From assembly GCA_947561715.1 (NCBI GenBank), contig OX387203.1, positions 17,546,001 through 17,610,000 on the forward strand: DNA of 64,000 nucleotides. The letters run 5' to 3'. The position numbers and the translations under genes are program-made. Positions within the stretch are counted from its first letter, which is position 1. Every line of letters starts with the position of its first letter. This DNA comes from Ascidia mentula (Eukaryota; Chordata; Ascidiacea; Phlebobranchia; Ascidiidae). The notes under the pieces were generated by a model. That model was not told the origin of the DNA, did not search any database, and saw nothing but the letters and a program-made list of their open reading frames with translations. Positions 22,620 to 36,200 of the stretch are shown in pieces.

Positions 22620-23560
22620 CCACAGGAAGAGCAACAGGAAAATGTGGTTGTGGTCGCCAACCAAAAAAATTACGCGTAGATGAAGCAGAAACCGTTCTGT
22701 AAAGAAACATTACATTTATTTTATACATTGGGATCACCGCTATCTTTGAAGCGCCAAAACGGGAAACATAAACTCTAATCTTTATAAAGAAAAATTGTCT
22801 GTTCATTTACATTTAGGCAACTTTTAGTTGCCTGACTGAGGCGTGGGCAACCTTTACCACAGCATGCCAAATACACACAACTTGCATAGACCACGAGCAA
22901 TTTTCCAACTTTTCATAACATATGGTAAAAATATGTTTCCATTGGTATGTGAACTTTACTCTGAGTAATTTCAACTGTGAAATGTAGATTTGAAATCAGT
23001 GGTTTCCACTGCGAGGACAATGAAAATAATGGTCATTATTACGCAGGAATGGACTAACTTGCTACATGTGAATCTATTTAAATTGAATCCATGTTTTTTC
23101 TCCGCTGGAATTCGCCGCCCTATAGAAAAAAATATAAAAATCTTCACTTTTTCTTCCCACAGATTTTTTCAATTACACGACGCCTCAGGTACCTCTGGTT
23201 GCACACCCTGACTTTATAACCCAATATTACTTCTATGCTGCAATAGCGCCATCTCACTCCAATTTTAAATTCGCATGATATTTTAGCTGTTCGTGATAAT
23301 GCTGAGTTTTTACGCTGATATCCTTCCATTCATCTTCCCACATTATTTTGGTTTCTGTTGAACTTTGTTACGGAGCAAACATTTTGAGATGCATCTTCAA
23401 ATGAACCAGGCATCGTATGAGATAAAATATGATGAAGTTGGAACATAATGCTGATCAGTTTAGCGCATTTTAATGACGAAAATAAACTTATCGTATCGCT
23501 GGATGATCGTTTACTTGTAAATACGATGTTATGATGTTGGAAACATTCCATGTAACCAAC
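22620..23560. repeat. 3' flank of GPCR copy A, shared with copies B and C
   Basis: 23390-23550 (+) matches minus-strand sequence below copies B (46325-46480) and C (50955-51110), including TATGATGAAGTTGGAACATA and an ending TTACTTGTAAATA. A short open phrase (LIVSLDDRLLVNTML then stop; LIVLLGDRLLVNMML in C) recurs in all three. Upstream frames are interrupted in all copies, so a real gene cannot be claimed. Confidence 0.5.
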
Positions 23561-24889
23561 TCATGGAATACAAACTATTGAAAGAGGAAAATATTATCCT
23601 GTCTCTTATGCACCCCAAAAAAATTTAAAAACACCCCCTCAAAACCCCCTCTCACACGCCTTGTACATAACAGTCACCCTGCGTTTTTGTGCTTTATCGT
23701 ACACACGTGTTACAAACGCCTTTCAATGTCACAACTCTGCTGTTTAATGATTAATATGTTTTGATAATACCCCTGTTGTTAATACTTCCACAAGTGTTGG
23801 TTGCTGGAAAATTTAGTTTTGTTTCAACCAGTATTGCATGTTATATTATAAATAAGAAATTACAAATGTATTGTAATGACAACTTGTGTTTGGTTATAAA
23901 TCTGTCTGTATTGTCATGTTTTCAGTGAAATGGCGAACAACTTGACCTTTTCATGCTTTCTTTACATAAAACAATAACAGTTAAACTTTAATTCACTGAT
24001 GAAATAGATAAGATGTTTATTTCTGAGTGTAACCTACGTTGCTAATTATCACAGTTTAACGTAAACACAGATATATATTTTGTCCCTGCAGAAAATGTAA
24101 AACAAATTGTAAACTTACATTGCGAACTCCTATCAATTGGTTGGTTTTGTTCCAATTTTTGTGGTTGTCAACAAACATTGTGTTGAGAGGGTAAAAGTGT
24201 GATTGAATTCTTATACGAGGTAGAATTAGCAAGCATAGCCTACATGCGGAGGTTATTGATAAACTTAAAATCATACATGGTGGGGTAGGTTAACGTAAAT
24301 GTTTCGAATATTCATCCGCGCAAGTGCTTTCCTTCAGGACAACATATTTTGTGAGGTGATATTAATATTGTTAAACTGCAGCTCTGTGTATTAACTGGTC
24401 AACCTTTCTATGTATTTTATTTGAACAAGGGAGTAAGCAAGACGATCACAACATTGCATTTGTCTTGGAAATGTTGGTTGTTGAACCACGATAGCTGCGG
24501 GCTGGAAAAGTCCTGGTTTTTAATCGAAAGCGTGAACCTCTTGAATACTGTTATGTTGTGACGTCACAAGTTTCTTTGTTTCGTATGTATATGAATATTT
24601 ACAGAATAACCGCTACAATCGCTACACTAAGTGTACTGCATCGACAACATCGAGACTTTCAGCAAACGGGACTCCAGACAGGAAAGGACGGAAATTGAGT
24701 CAAGGTACCGAGACTTTTATCGGGACTTTTGAAAGTCCCAGTGCAAGGCAGGTCTCAAAACAAAAGTCCCGGGAGCCAACTAGATGAAGGTTTCGAATAA
24801 CAGCTGCCCCTTAAAAAAAAACGCATTTTTTGCATAAAAATGCAAAACAAATATGGTCGGATACCTTAAGGTTCACAGGCTTCGCAGCC

Positions 24890-25019
24890 AAGCTGGATCA
24901 GCCGCTTTTCCCGAGAAGTCGGAGAACCTTATGACCAGAATATTAGAGCTGTGATCGCCAAATATAAAGGGCCTGCGCAGTGGGGCGATCCTGTCTTGCT
25001 ATGCGAAAGCATGATATAA
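24890..25019 (+). other. Conserved island, copy near GPCR A
   Basis: 24938-25013 matches 45657-45733 (minus strand) with one mismatch in 76 bp. It is open on the plus strand for RFSREVGEPYDQN then RAVIAKYKGPAQWGDP and stops at CESMI. The same block can also fold, with GTGATCGCC facing GGGGCGATC. Two 12-bp direct repeats TGGTCGGATACC at about 24854 and 25029 flank it here. Exon fragment, structured RNA or retrocopy are all possible. Confidence 0.4.
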
Positions 25020-26872
25020 CTTCTGCGTGGTCGGATACCATTTATGTTGCCGAAAGTTGTTACTTGCAAGTTTTTGCGTTAAAAAATCGCCAGGCAAAAT
25101 ATTCAAGTTGGTATAGTTGCATTTTCTTGCAATGACGCAGAGGATTCCAGTAAGTTGTTCGAAAACATTCGTTCCTATTACGTCACAATTGAACCATGAA
25201 CATAGGCTTTGTATTAGCAGAGCAACAAAACAAGTTTCGCGATGATTGTAACTTCGTCATCGCCCCCCCCCCCCCCCTTGTCGCCCCCGCCAAGGTTTTC
25301 GTCTCCAAATGTTTCTCTTTCGCCCTCAAGGAGGCGATATTGTTCACTTTGAGAACCACTGAGTTACATTAAGTTGCGAAATTCCATTTCCATCATTGCC
25401 AGCAAATGCCATAAAGCAAGTTGTTCAAATATCAAAACTTTCTTTTTTTTACTTGTAAACATGCAGGCGAAACGACTTCGATCCTTTCAGCTTGTTAGGA
25501 ATTCAAACATTTTGACCGCGGGAGGTGATGGTTGTGGAAGACAGGTCATTACTGCATGTGTTTCAAACTTCCATGTTGCCATTGTGATTTGGGGGTCCAC
25601 GATAAGAAACTGACCAGGTTTGGGCGCTTTAAGATTGTGGCGATTCCAGCGTTGGTTTTCGGGGCTCACATTCCATGTAAGCTTGAATGGTTAAGTGTCC
25701 AAACACTCCCTACCCTTGTTGCTAAAATTGTATTTTTTTCATCCTCTTTGCAATCTATCCTGTTAAAGCATGTACTGCATGTGTTGTATGGCGAGCTAAC
25801 AGGTGTCGGTTATATGTTTTGAAAAAGAATGACAAATCCTCTGTGATATCGTTTGACGGGAGTTAAAATTAACAAAAGATAACAAAGCCACGCAGAGACA
25901 GCCTCTCTCTTTCCGTTCATTTCAAGTTCACGCCTCCAGCCTGGCAGTGTACTGTCTTGACATGCTCAAGCGAACATTGCTCCTCGTTTTTTTCATAGAA
26001 TTTTTTAAATTCCATCTTTTTTTTTAACACCCACTGCTGATTTTACATCATTGTTACAATTGAAAAACCTGTGGGAAAAATTTCATTGTGACGTAATGAT
26101 GAGGATTTCTGTCGCAATAAGAGTGGAGATTCATGCGTCATAAGACACGCATTGTGGTGAAAATCGTTTGTTTTACCACTGTTGTAACAAATTTCCGGGG
26201 TATTCAAACCCACCTTAAACCGCCCCGAAATTTCTCGGTGGCTGTTCTAATAATTATGACGTTAATTTTTTTTTAGGTTGCACAACAACACGAAGTTGTG
26301 CTTGATACACTTTATCGGTAGTATTTTATGACTACATGCGAGAATGTCAAAATGATTTCGGTCAGAAAAAAACATCAATCCGACGATTTCGTGTAGTAAT
26401 AATTTACGATTCAACAATTTGCTATGGATTGCAAGCCTGATGATGACGCCACACCAATCAAAGTGCGCCGAAACGAACGTTTATTTCGGGGACAATATAA
26501 AACAACAAACCACTATAAACGACACGATTGTCGACGTAACAATTGGACGACGCTTTATGGATTGTCTGACGCGTTCTTTGTTCTTATTGTGTAAAGTGAT
26601 CGAACAGAACAGGTGTTGCCTTTCGCACTTTTCCGGTCAACGAAACAACCTGGTGCAGAGTACGTTGATCTACGTCACATGTTAGACCGTCATTTTCCGG
26701 TGTGCTTGAAAACATTCAGTAAATCAATAAACTGTTATGGTTTGGTAACAAATATTTTATAGTATTAGTCTGGTAAAAAGTTTGTACGTTGGTGCACAAT
26801 TTCATTGTCGAGATATAGTAATTTGGTAGTCTGCATATATTTGGTGTTGTAAACGAATAATTCCGGAATTTG

Positions 26873-27142
26873 TGGAAAATACTACTACACCGAGTCACAA
26901 AGTTTTCGCTAAACTTGATCCAAACATAAGTCTGTGCATAATGGAAATCTGGGCGAATTTTAATGATTAGGTGTGAACAGGGCAACCGCCTGGTATATTA
27001 TAATTATATTTTTTATACATTTGAGTTGAATTACTACACGAAATCTTATCGTCAATATTCGTACTTATTTCTATGTTACATGGGCTTAAACATGGATCAA
27101 GTTTGGTGAAAACTTTGTGACCCGGTGTAAAAGTATCTTCCG
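26873..27142. repeat. Inverted repeat (MITE-like)
   Basis: The left arm GGAAAATACT..TACACCG..GTCACAAAGTTTTCGC..AAACTTGATCCA (26873-26932) faces its reverse complement at 27091-27142 across a 160-bp spacer. The arms are about 85 percent alike by eye. No transposase and no clear target-site duplication. Confidence 0.5.
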
Positions 27143-30100
27143 GAATTTGTGGTGTTACGTGTACGTCATAACGCAAAGCAAACCTTAAAATTCGCACAGT
27201 TATTTACACACTTGTCCAATGCGAGTTGCGCAAGGTTTATGAGTATGACGTAGACCTACGTTCCTCAAGACCGATATCACAGTGGTACGGATTAGTTGCG
27301 TAATGTTTAATTGATGATGTAATGATTTCATAATTGTAGCGCGATGTAAAAGGTGTTTACTTTTCGTGTGTTTGTCAGTAGCATGTGGGTCTGTAAGTTG
27401 TTTGAGTCCAAACGTTGCTTAGTGAAAGACAGTGAATGTTGCAATATGTTGAGCACATGTACTTAATGAACACCGTATGTTTGTTGGCTCTTAGTGTGTT
27501 TGTTCTTGTAAAATCAGAAGTTTGCGGCAGAATTCTGCCAGAATGGTTCGTCTCAAAGTTGTCAGAAATGTTTTCAAAAAACTCTTAAAAGTATTTCAAG
27601 GAACTGTTGTGGTGTTTTTTCTCTCTCGTTTACTGAATTCAGTTAATCTGCATTGATTATTTATGGACTAATTAATATACAGTATCCCATTTGCACGTTC
27701 AACAATCAAGGGTATAGTTATGCATTTACCAAGTTCTTAGTCGATCAAAATTAGACTCAAAAGTTTATATTGTAAACAAATAAGTGGGAGCAAAATAAAT
27801 TTCAGATTTAATAAACCACTAGAAACATGAATAAATATTTGTAACAATGTTCAAGAAATGTCTAAAGATTTTTACAGTGTTGCTAATACCAATTAAATAT
27901 GTTAGTGGTGACAGAGTCTGTTTCCATTTAGATGCTAAAAGTGCCCGTGTTGTTGCTTCCATGCAGTGGAATTGCTGCTAAGTGTTTGCAAAGAATAGAA
28001 ATTGGCGATTCCGCGAAATTATTCTCTGAGTGAAGTTTGTGAAACCTCCCTCATTGCTGCATGGGAGAACAAAGATTTGAGTGTGGCTGAGCTTTAACAT
28101 GAATGTAAACACTGAAAAACCACACGCGTTGCCACATTCAGCTGTGTACTAAGTCAACATTATACAATGGCTCCTTATGTGCAGCCCTCGCAAACTGGTT
28201 AATATGTCCCACAGATTCTTGTGTGTTGAGCTATATATGGCTCTTCGGTGCAGTTGTGATTGACGGGTGTTTAATAATTCCACTTAAAGTTGCTTTAAGT
28301 ATATTTGAAATTGATACAAGTGTTTGCTTGCCCTGGAAATTTTTGTAAAACCTTGCGGCGGTTGCCTTCCATCAGTCTGGTATTGTCAGGCAATAAGTAT
28401 TCAGTTGTTTATTTTGGATCATATTATTCCATATTAAATCATGTAATTAACCTACCCTGTTTGGGCTAGGTTAATTTACTTTTGTTTGTTTCTATAAGTA
28501 ACAAATCAATTTACCCTTTTCATCTAACTTAAAAATATTTGGGCAATGAAATTAAGTCTTGTGTACATTATGGTGAAACTGTGGATATTATAAAACCACA
28601 GTTAGCATTCATACATTCTGTAATTTGAGGCAATTTTGTGCATTTGAGTTAAATGTTGGTTGGTTATCTGTGAAGTAAATTGCTTGAAGTTTTCATAATT
28701 GGCTGAATAGAGATTGGTTGTGTCAGGTTATATTGACTTTCTCAAGATGACTGGTTGGTGTTAATCTGTGTAAACAAAGTCATGAATGGAACACAGACCG
28801 TTATCACTTCAGGGTTGTGAGACTACACATCTCTGTGGGGAAGAAAAAGGCATGTCACCAGTTTTGTTTGTTTTGACTGTCTGCTTATCGGCTCCACTCC
28901 AATATCTGTCAACTCGTGGATTGCCGAACTGACATTTGCAGCAAACTTCATTGCTGGGTTTTTTCTACCATGCATCTTTTTAATTGATTTTATTTTGCTG
29001 TGTGCAGAGGTAGGCAAAATACATGTGACAAGCCCTGAGGCTTGCTTCGTTGAGGATTTAATTAAAGGTTTGGAGCAGTGCGTGGGCAGTCACCTCTTTC
29101 AAGTCCTGCAATTCAACAAACTTCCTATTGTCGTGAGGTAGGTAAATTTCACTCCTTGTTTTTAACTCTATGAAATAGGAAGTTTATTCAAGGGTGGTAA
29201 ATGAATTACAATTAAAATCCTTTTTTCTATTTTATTGAGAGAATTCTAAAACAGTGCTTTCAATTGTCATTGAAAGTATATATCTTTTCTTAAAAATATT
29301 TTACAATAAAACTTTTTGACCCAAATTATTTTGTGTCATAATAAGCACGCAACCATGAATGTGTTTTTGCAAAAAATTTAGGTTCAAATATATATAATCC
29401 ATCCATGCACTACTGCCAGTTGAAAAGCACCGGCTTTATCAGATACCGTCACGTTTTGAAACCAAAGCGTCCATAATTACGCTTGTCGTTGCCGGCTGAC
29501 TATTAAACGCAGCCACTTTGTCGTGTAGGTCAAGTGAAACACAACCGCTGCTAGAATCACTTCCCAGAAAATGGAACCTTGCCTTGTTGTTCGAAAAGAC
29601 GACATCAATGGTTTAGGCACAAAAGGTTTGGAAACTTCTTGTCTCCATTGACGTAAAACACTTGCCACGACAGCACTCGAGTTACTCAACACTGTGTATG
29701 CTAAACAAAAGTCACACTTATTCTCACAACTATTCACTCCCAACTCTGTTCGTTGCTGCACCAATCTGTGTGATTGTGCGTGGAACAGGATTAGGGTTTT
29801 TGCAGTGGTCGTTCAAGCATCACTTCTTACGTAAACAATCACTTACCATGAAAGCCATCCGTGTCTGAAGTTGTGTGCGTGGTTTTTGACCTTTCACCTA
29901 ATAACTGGTCTGCTGCCTTTTAGCTAACAAAGTGAACACGTTTTACAACTTCATGTGTAATCGTTCCAACCTTGTTAACAACCAATATATCTAGATTCGT
30001 GTTTACTTTTTGTTAATGTCAAAGAATTTGGACATGTCTCTTTTTTACAGAGACTTTTAAATGTAAAACGCCATGAAACTTTAATTTTTTTTCAATATAA

Positions 30101-30297
30101 TTTGTAACAGTTGTGCAAATTACTGTAAACAATGAAATCAACTGGTCATGTATACTCCTAATTTTTTGACCACTCTATTATTCTTTGGGATTTTAATTAA
30201 ATCTAAGACTGTATTATATTTATAAAATTATATATTTCATATCACAGAAAATCTTTACTGCATCTCAATTTTTATGTGTTTATTTTTATTCACAGCA

Positions 30298-33200
30298 GAT
30301 GATGATGTTGATTTGGAGTCGTTAATACAACAAATAGACAGTGGAAATGACGAGTCTTCGACAACAGACGTTAGCAGCTCATCTGGGGGAGGAGGTTGGT
30401 GACCAGTGTTATTTGCCAGAATGCCAGGGGTTCTAATTCCATTTAAATTCTATTTATTTGCTCCTCACAACTCTTCATTCTGACTTTTTTTGGTTAGGTC
30501 AGTGGTTCTTTTTTGGTCACTTCCCTCTGACATTATTCAGTATGCCAAGATTACTTTTGTTAACATAATGACCATTATTTGTTCACAATTGCCATTGTAG
30601 CTAAATTTAATAAATGCTCTCATAGTCGCATTGAACCAATATATGACAAAGATTTTTTTACACACAAATACTGAACTTGGATAGGTCACTGATTCGTCGC
30701 TAGACGTGTAAATCTGAAGTCTTTTGCACCCTTTTGCCAAGTTTAAAAACTCTTCTGCTAGTTTTTCAGGTTTGGTTGCGTTTGATAAAATGACATTCTA
30801 CCTTAAAACACCAGACAATTAGTCTTTATTGCCCATAAAATTATTGGTGATTCTGACACTTTATCAAAGTGTTGCATCAACTTTGATGAACCTTTTAAAC
30901 CTGTGTATAAAATTAACATAAGAACATCAAAAAACATTTGAAATGTTGAAACATAACCGCACAAGTAGTTGGTGAATACCACACAGGTAGTAAGGAAGTA
31001 TCAAAATACTTCCTAATCTTTAATGTTGTGATTGACGCTGCTGAGATTTTCTCCTTTCTGACTCATCACTGAATCATTCACTTAATTGACAAAAACTCAG
31101 GTCTGCTTGTTTGCTGGTGGTTTAATGGTTTGTGTTGTGTGCGTGCTTTTGTCCATGTGCGAGTTTAAGACTTTCATGGTGGTTTTAAAGCACTTCTCAG
31201 TAATCCTTAATCAACGGTGTTATTAAATTTTTTATATTACGCTTAAATTGGGCGTTGGGTAATGAAATTATTAAATGAGGAGCTTGGTTTTATTAAATGA
31301 AAGCCATATATTTGTATCTTTGTTTGTTCGTTAAACTTACCCGATCTCTCTTTGCTTGAGTAATTATTTGTCTGTAAATATTATGATGTCTCCTGATTTA
31401 ACAATGAATTAATTTTTTTTGCAAAGCTTCCTTTGTTTTTTATTATTTGAATTTAAATGTGGAATAAATGTGAACTTTGGAAGTTGTTAATTGTTGTGTT
31501 ACTTTAAAGCACAAGTTGTGTAAGTTTAATTTGTTACAATCTACTAACACTTGTTTGCAGTAAAAAGGAGTGTTTTGTCTTAACTTTGCTACAAAACAAC
31601 GTATGCACGGTTATAATTATTACAATTCAGTTGTATTTTGTTGTTATATGATCAGCAACAAATGTAGCAGAGGTTTGTTTGTTCAGAAACCAACATTTTC
31701 CACACGAGTAACGAATCCATCACCAGCGAAGAGGAGACCCACACGTCGAGTAAAGCAAATTTCTTTGAGAAACATTTTCTGAAATCCCTCCCAGTTGCGA
31801 TCCTCACAAAGCGGTGAGTGTTGACAGATTTATTAGATTCAACAAAACCTTTTTTGTGAATTGTTGCTGTGACATGTTATTAAAACGTACCCTGACACTC
31901 CACATTTCTTATGGTTTGGTTCTTGTGTGTTGTAAAAATATGTCTGGCCATGTTGGATCTTATCTGGAAAGTTTTTTATTAAACTCCCATTTTGTGTTTA
32001 TGGAGTGTGGTATTAGCAGAGAGAGTGGTTTCAAATAACCTTTGATAGTATAATATATAAGTTGTGTGTTTGTGTAAAGGGTGCATAATAATTATATTAC
32101 ATGCAGCTTTGTTGAGAAACAACAGATATAAAGACCATTGTTATTTTATTGCTCAAATTTGTGTGTGCAAATACCCACAGGTGTCCAGGTTAAGAATCAA
32201 GCCAAACAATTTATATTTTGACAATTAACAACTTCACGAATGAACAAAAAGTAAAATGGCATGGGCACTGATAAAACCAAAATGATCATCGAGTGATGAT
32301 AATAGTTGATTATTATTTGCAGAAAACTTTTTGGTTCCCACTCTGATCTTGCGTCATCCGCCCCCCAAGCCTCATCACCGTTATCTATGCCTTCCACCGC
32401 CCATCCAAACGACCCTGCCTTATCCAAGAGAAAGGTAGTACTTATTGTTAGTGTAGATTTTTATTTAAAACTTTGTATACTTTGTTGCATTTGCCCGGGC
32501 TTGCATAGAATAGAATGTAAGCTTTGCAGTTTTTGCAGTAAAATATAAAATAATTTGTTGTACTAATTGCAAAATTACAAAGATTTCCATAGCAATTGTT
32601 CAGTATAGTTATTGGTTATTTCGGGGTTAAATTTGTGTTGAATTCAAGCTAAAATCCCACCATTTTATATGTGTTACAGAATGAGCGAACTTTGTCGTGC
32701 AAAATGCAACGAAATGGAACCAAACTGGTAGGAAGAATATGTGATTTGTTTTAATTCGGTCAGAATGATGTTCTTGTCTGGTTGTAAAATGTTAGTAAGG
32801 AGTGGGAAATATTTCTAGCAGAGAGGAGTAAGTTTGTGGCGGTTAAAAACTGTTGAGCGAAAAACGTTTCAGATTCTCAGAATCAGAGTTAAGTAACAGT
32901 GTAGCTACACAATGACCATCTGTAACCGAAAAATTTTACTCTGGCAGAAAAAAGTACTCAGCAACAAGAACACAAAGAGGTTATGAAGATATTTTATTCG
33001 TTTTGAGATTATTTGAAAGATCATAAGGAGTTCAGAATATCTTTAGACTTAGAAACCGTTAATATTGTTGGATAATAACTGAAATGTTGCCCAGAATCAC
33101 CGTTATGAAGTTCCCAAGTTAATACAAAATCACAAGATGGAGGTGGAGTGAGCCCTCATCATGTTCTTATTAAATATTTCTGTCAATGTTTTTGGCCGTG

Positions 33201-36200
33201 GAGCTTAAACTTTCATTTGTTTTAATTAAAGTTTGGTACAAAATGTCCTTGCTTGTCCTTATAAAACATTTATTTAACTTGAGCTTTAAAAGTTTTTAAA
33301 AAAAAGGTTTATGAAAATCAGTCCAAGCTGTAGAAAGAATATGAGTAAAGTATGGAGAAAGTGACTCATCCTGACATAAATTTGATTGAATAATTTGTGA
33401 TGTAACAATGACCTGACAATCGGACACTGTGACCTGAACAAGAATTCAACAACTTCCTTTCATCATCGTTAGGTGTTCTGGAATATCTGGATCACCGACT
33501 TGGGAATTTGGAAGGAATTAGAGCTTCCTCATTCGTCTACGTGTGCCCTGTTGTTGTTCAGCATTTTGCGCAAACTGGAAAGATCACCTGACACAACGAC
33601 GTGGTCGGTCATCGAACAAAACACAGACGCAATGCTCGGTAACCTCAGACTTTTCCCTGTTTTATTTCACAATTACACATTTCTTGACGAACATTTTGTC
33701 AAATTTGGTTAAATTAAGAAAGCATAGTTTTATTTTCTGGACGTACTAACATGTTAATTGCCAGGGTGGTTTCTAACTTTTTAAGGAGTGTCTTTCTGTG
33801 CCCTGACTAGATTTGGAGAACTCTTGTAAAGGTTAAAATCCAATTGTAATTCTCCTCCAAACTTGTAAACCACCATTCCCCAGTGTATGATCTGTGTATA
33901 TATATGGATAATACTAACATTTGTAAATTGGTGGATTGTAAATATCAGTGTTATTGGTTGTGGGTTTGGTGCGAGCCTTCATTAATCACATCCATGATCT
34001 ACCAACCTTACGTCTAATCCCATATACCAACTTGCTTGCTTTACATTTGATGTAATTTCGCTTTGGTTTAGAACGATTTATCGAGGATTATGAAATAATG
34101 GACGATATATCGATCAACCAGGAGGAAGATACAATATGTCGATTGTGTCTGAACAAAACCCCATCAAAATATAGCATTCTTCAAAACCCCGAGGTTGGTT
34201 TCAATTTCCTTATCAGCAAGTTACATCGGATGTTGTGGATAATCAAGTTCTGCTTATAAATAACTTTGTAATCGCCTACGTATTTATTGGGGATGGGGTT
34301 GTGTTCCTTCCTTTCACAACTTACACTGAATGATGATGTTTGTATTACAGCTGTGCTTACCCGCTGATATGTTAACATTTCCCGCCAATTCTTGCCCTGC
34401 CCATGAGACTGCAGACAGTGTTCGGAGACTACAGATGCAGGTACTGATGACGTCATATCAACAGTAAAGTTAAATGTTTTTTAAACAAAACAGCTCCTTA
34501 CTGCACCACAAACACTAGCAACTAACCACAAGGTCAATTGTGTGTTATTTCTTCAAGGGGAGGGGTCGCCACTTGGACATAATTGTTCAACGTAAACGTC
34601 ATTATTTTTTTGTAATTAGTTTGGTTTCGTAATATGTCGGTCACTGATGACGTCACTTCAACGTCGTTGTTTTTTGTAACTTGTTAAATGTTCGTCATTG
34701 ATAACGTCATCGCAACGTCATTATTTTTTGTAACTTGTTTAGTTACGCAATATATCGGCCTGATCAGCTTCCGATATATTCTTAAATTCGGTTTCCGCTT
34801 TTAAGAAAATGTTTAAGTCAAACCCCAGACAGTTTGCGTGAATTGAAAGTTTTTCCGCAGCATATTCTGACGAAGACAGCCCCGGAAATGTGTGGTTGGC
34901 TTCACGTTCGAGATGTTGGTAAAAGCAAATGGAAGAAGGTGTATTGCGTTCTACGTAACTCAGGACTTTACCACAGCAACAAAGACACAAATAAGGTGAC
35001 GATAGAAGCACGCTTTCAACTGCGTTTGTTTTATTGAAAGATTCATCCCATGAGGGAAACGCAATTTGTTTGGATTAATTTCCAAAGTTTTTTTCTTCAA
35101 CTTTGGTTTGTTCACCAGGAACCGCACAACCTGGTTTGTCTCGCGGAAGTACATTCGGCTCATGTTTGGTTTCCGATCGGCAACAAGAAAATGTGCAGCA
35201 ACTCCCCGACCAACTTCGCATTCTGCCTCAAAGTAAACCAACAACGTCATAAACTTTTTAAATGAACCGTATATACGCTCATCTACCAAATGGCTACAAA
35301 ATATATCTACATACTGCTTAGGGGAGGTTGGCAGCAAACAAAAAATATCAAAAAAACGCTCATGTTCCCACTTTTAGTTTTCAAGATAAAATAACCCGAC
35401 GATATTTTCAGCTTTTTTATATTCCTACAGCCACGGTCGTTGACGAGCGGTGCGCTCATCCGATGGTTCTGCGCCGACACGAGCCACTTGAGGGCAGCAT
35501 GGATCGCCGGTTTACGCCTCACCATGGTAACCGCTTGCTATCAAGTATATCAGAAATGTATGGAGCAGGATTTTTGTTGAATCCAAGTTTTGCCGCAAGG
35601 TTCAAATCCACAACATCCCGATATATAAGAACGTGGTTAAGTTCATTCAACCTTAGGTGTTCTTTTGAGGGTTTTAAATCCACTTTTTGCTTTTGTGTAA
35701 AATTGTCGTTCATCTCATTGGATATAATGTTGTAACCAACAGAAGATCAGGGCAACCGCGTATCAATTTGTGGCACGTCACTTCCTTCAACCTAAACATG
35801 ACGATGTGGTTTAACTACGTCATTAAAACATCAAGTCCACCCAAACTTTCTACTCACGCCATGAGGCGAGCGGGGTTGCACGAGGTGGCGAAACTCATTA
35901 GTTCACAAACTTCTACCTTTCCATTGCATTCACAAATGTTTGCGAGTTGTAACAAAATCTGTATCCAAGCAAAAACACACCTCGTGATCGTAAAGCAAGC
36001 AATTAAACACCTTCGTATTATTTAGAATGGGAGTCGATTCTACGAGTCTTACGTAAGCGCGAGACGCCAGATTCCATCCAACCTCGTGAGGTCTTCAAGT
36101 GATCGCACAATCAGTGTAAGATATAATTCCATAACTCCAACTTATCAACTTATTAGTGGAGACTTTTTCTTGCATATTTTCGAAAGTTATTGTTGTTCGT

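Larger units (their letters stand above)
23561..30297. other. Gene-poor stretch; possible upstream exons of the GRB gene unseen
   Basis: No conserved protein frame was found except the island at 24890-25019. It contains a C15 tract (25262-25276), a hAT-like terminus (TTTGAGAACCACTG at 25343-25357) and the inverted repeat at 26873-27142. The 5' exon(s) of the GRB7/10/14 gene should lie here but none could be chosen with confidence. Confidence 0.4.

Noticed and set aside
26430-26475. Hammerhead motif at CTGATGATGACGCC..GTGCGCCGAAAC
   Set aside because: Core-like ends are present but stem II pairs poorly and no stem I or cleavage triplet could be paired; at best a decayed relic.
34739-35011. 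90-codon minus-strand frame over the GRB PH exon
   Set aside because: Shadow of the plus-strand PH exon 34861-34995, which has splice signals and clear homology.
35590-35615. tRNA gene suggested by GGTTCAAATCC
   Set aside because: The T-arm stem does not close and no acceptor stem or A box fits; it lies in a GRB intron.
35519-35713. Coding exon continuing the GRB PH domain as YGAGFLLNPSF
   Set aside because: No acceptor fits the phase and only 27 bp would remain for the intron; 36026-36115 (NGSRFYESYVSARRQ) continues the domain with correct phase.
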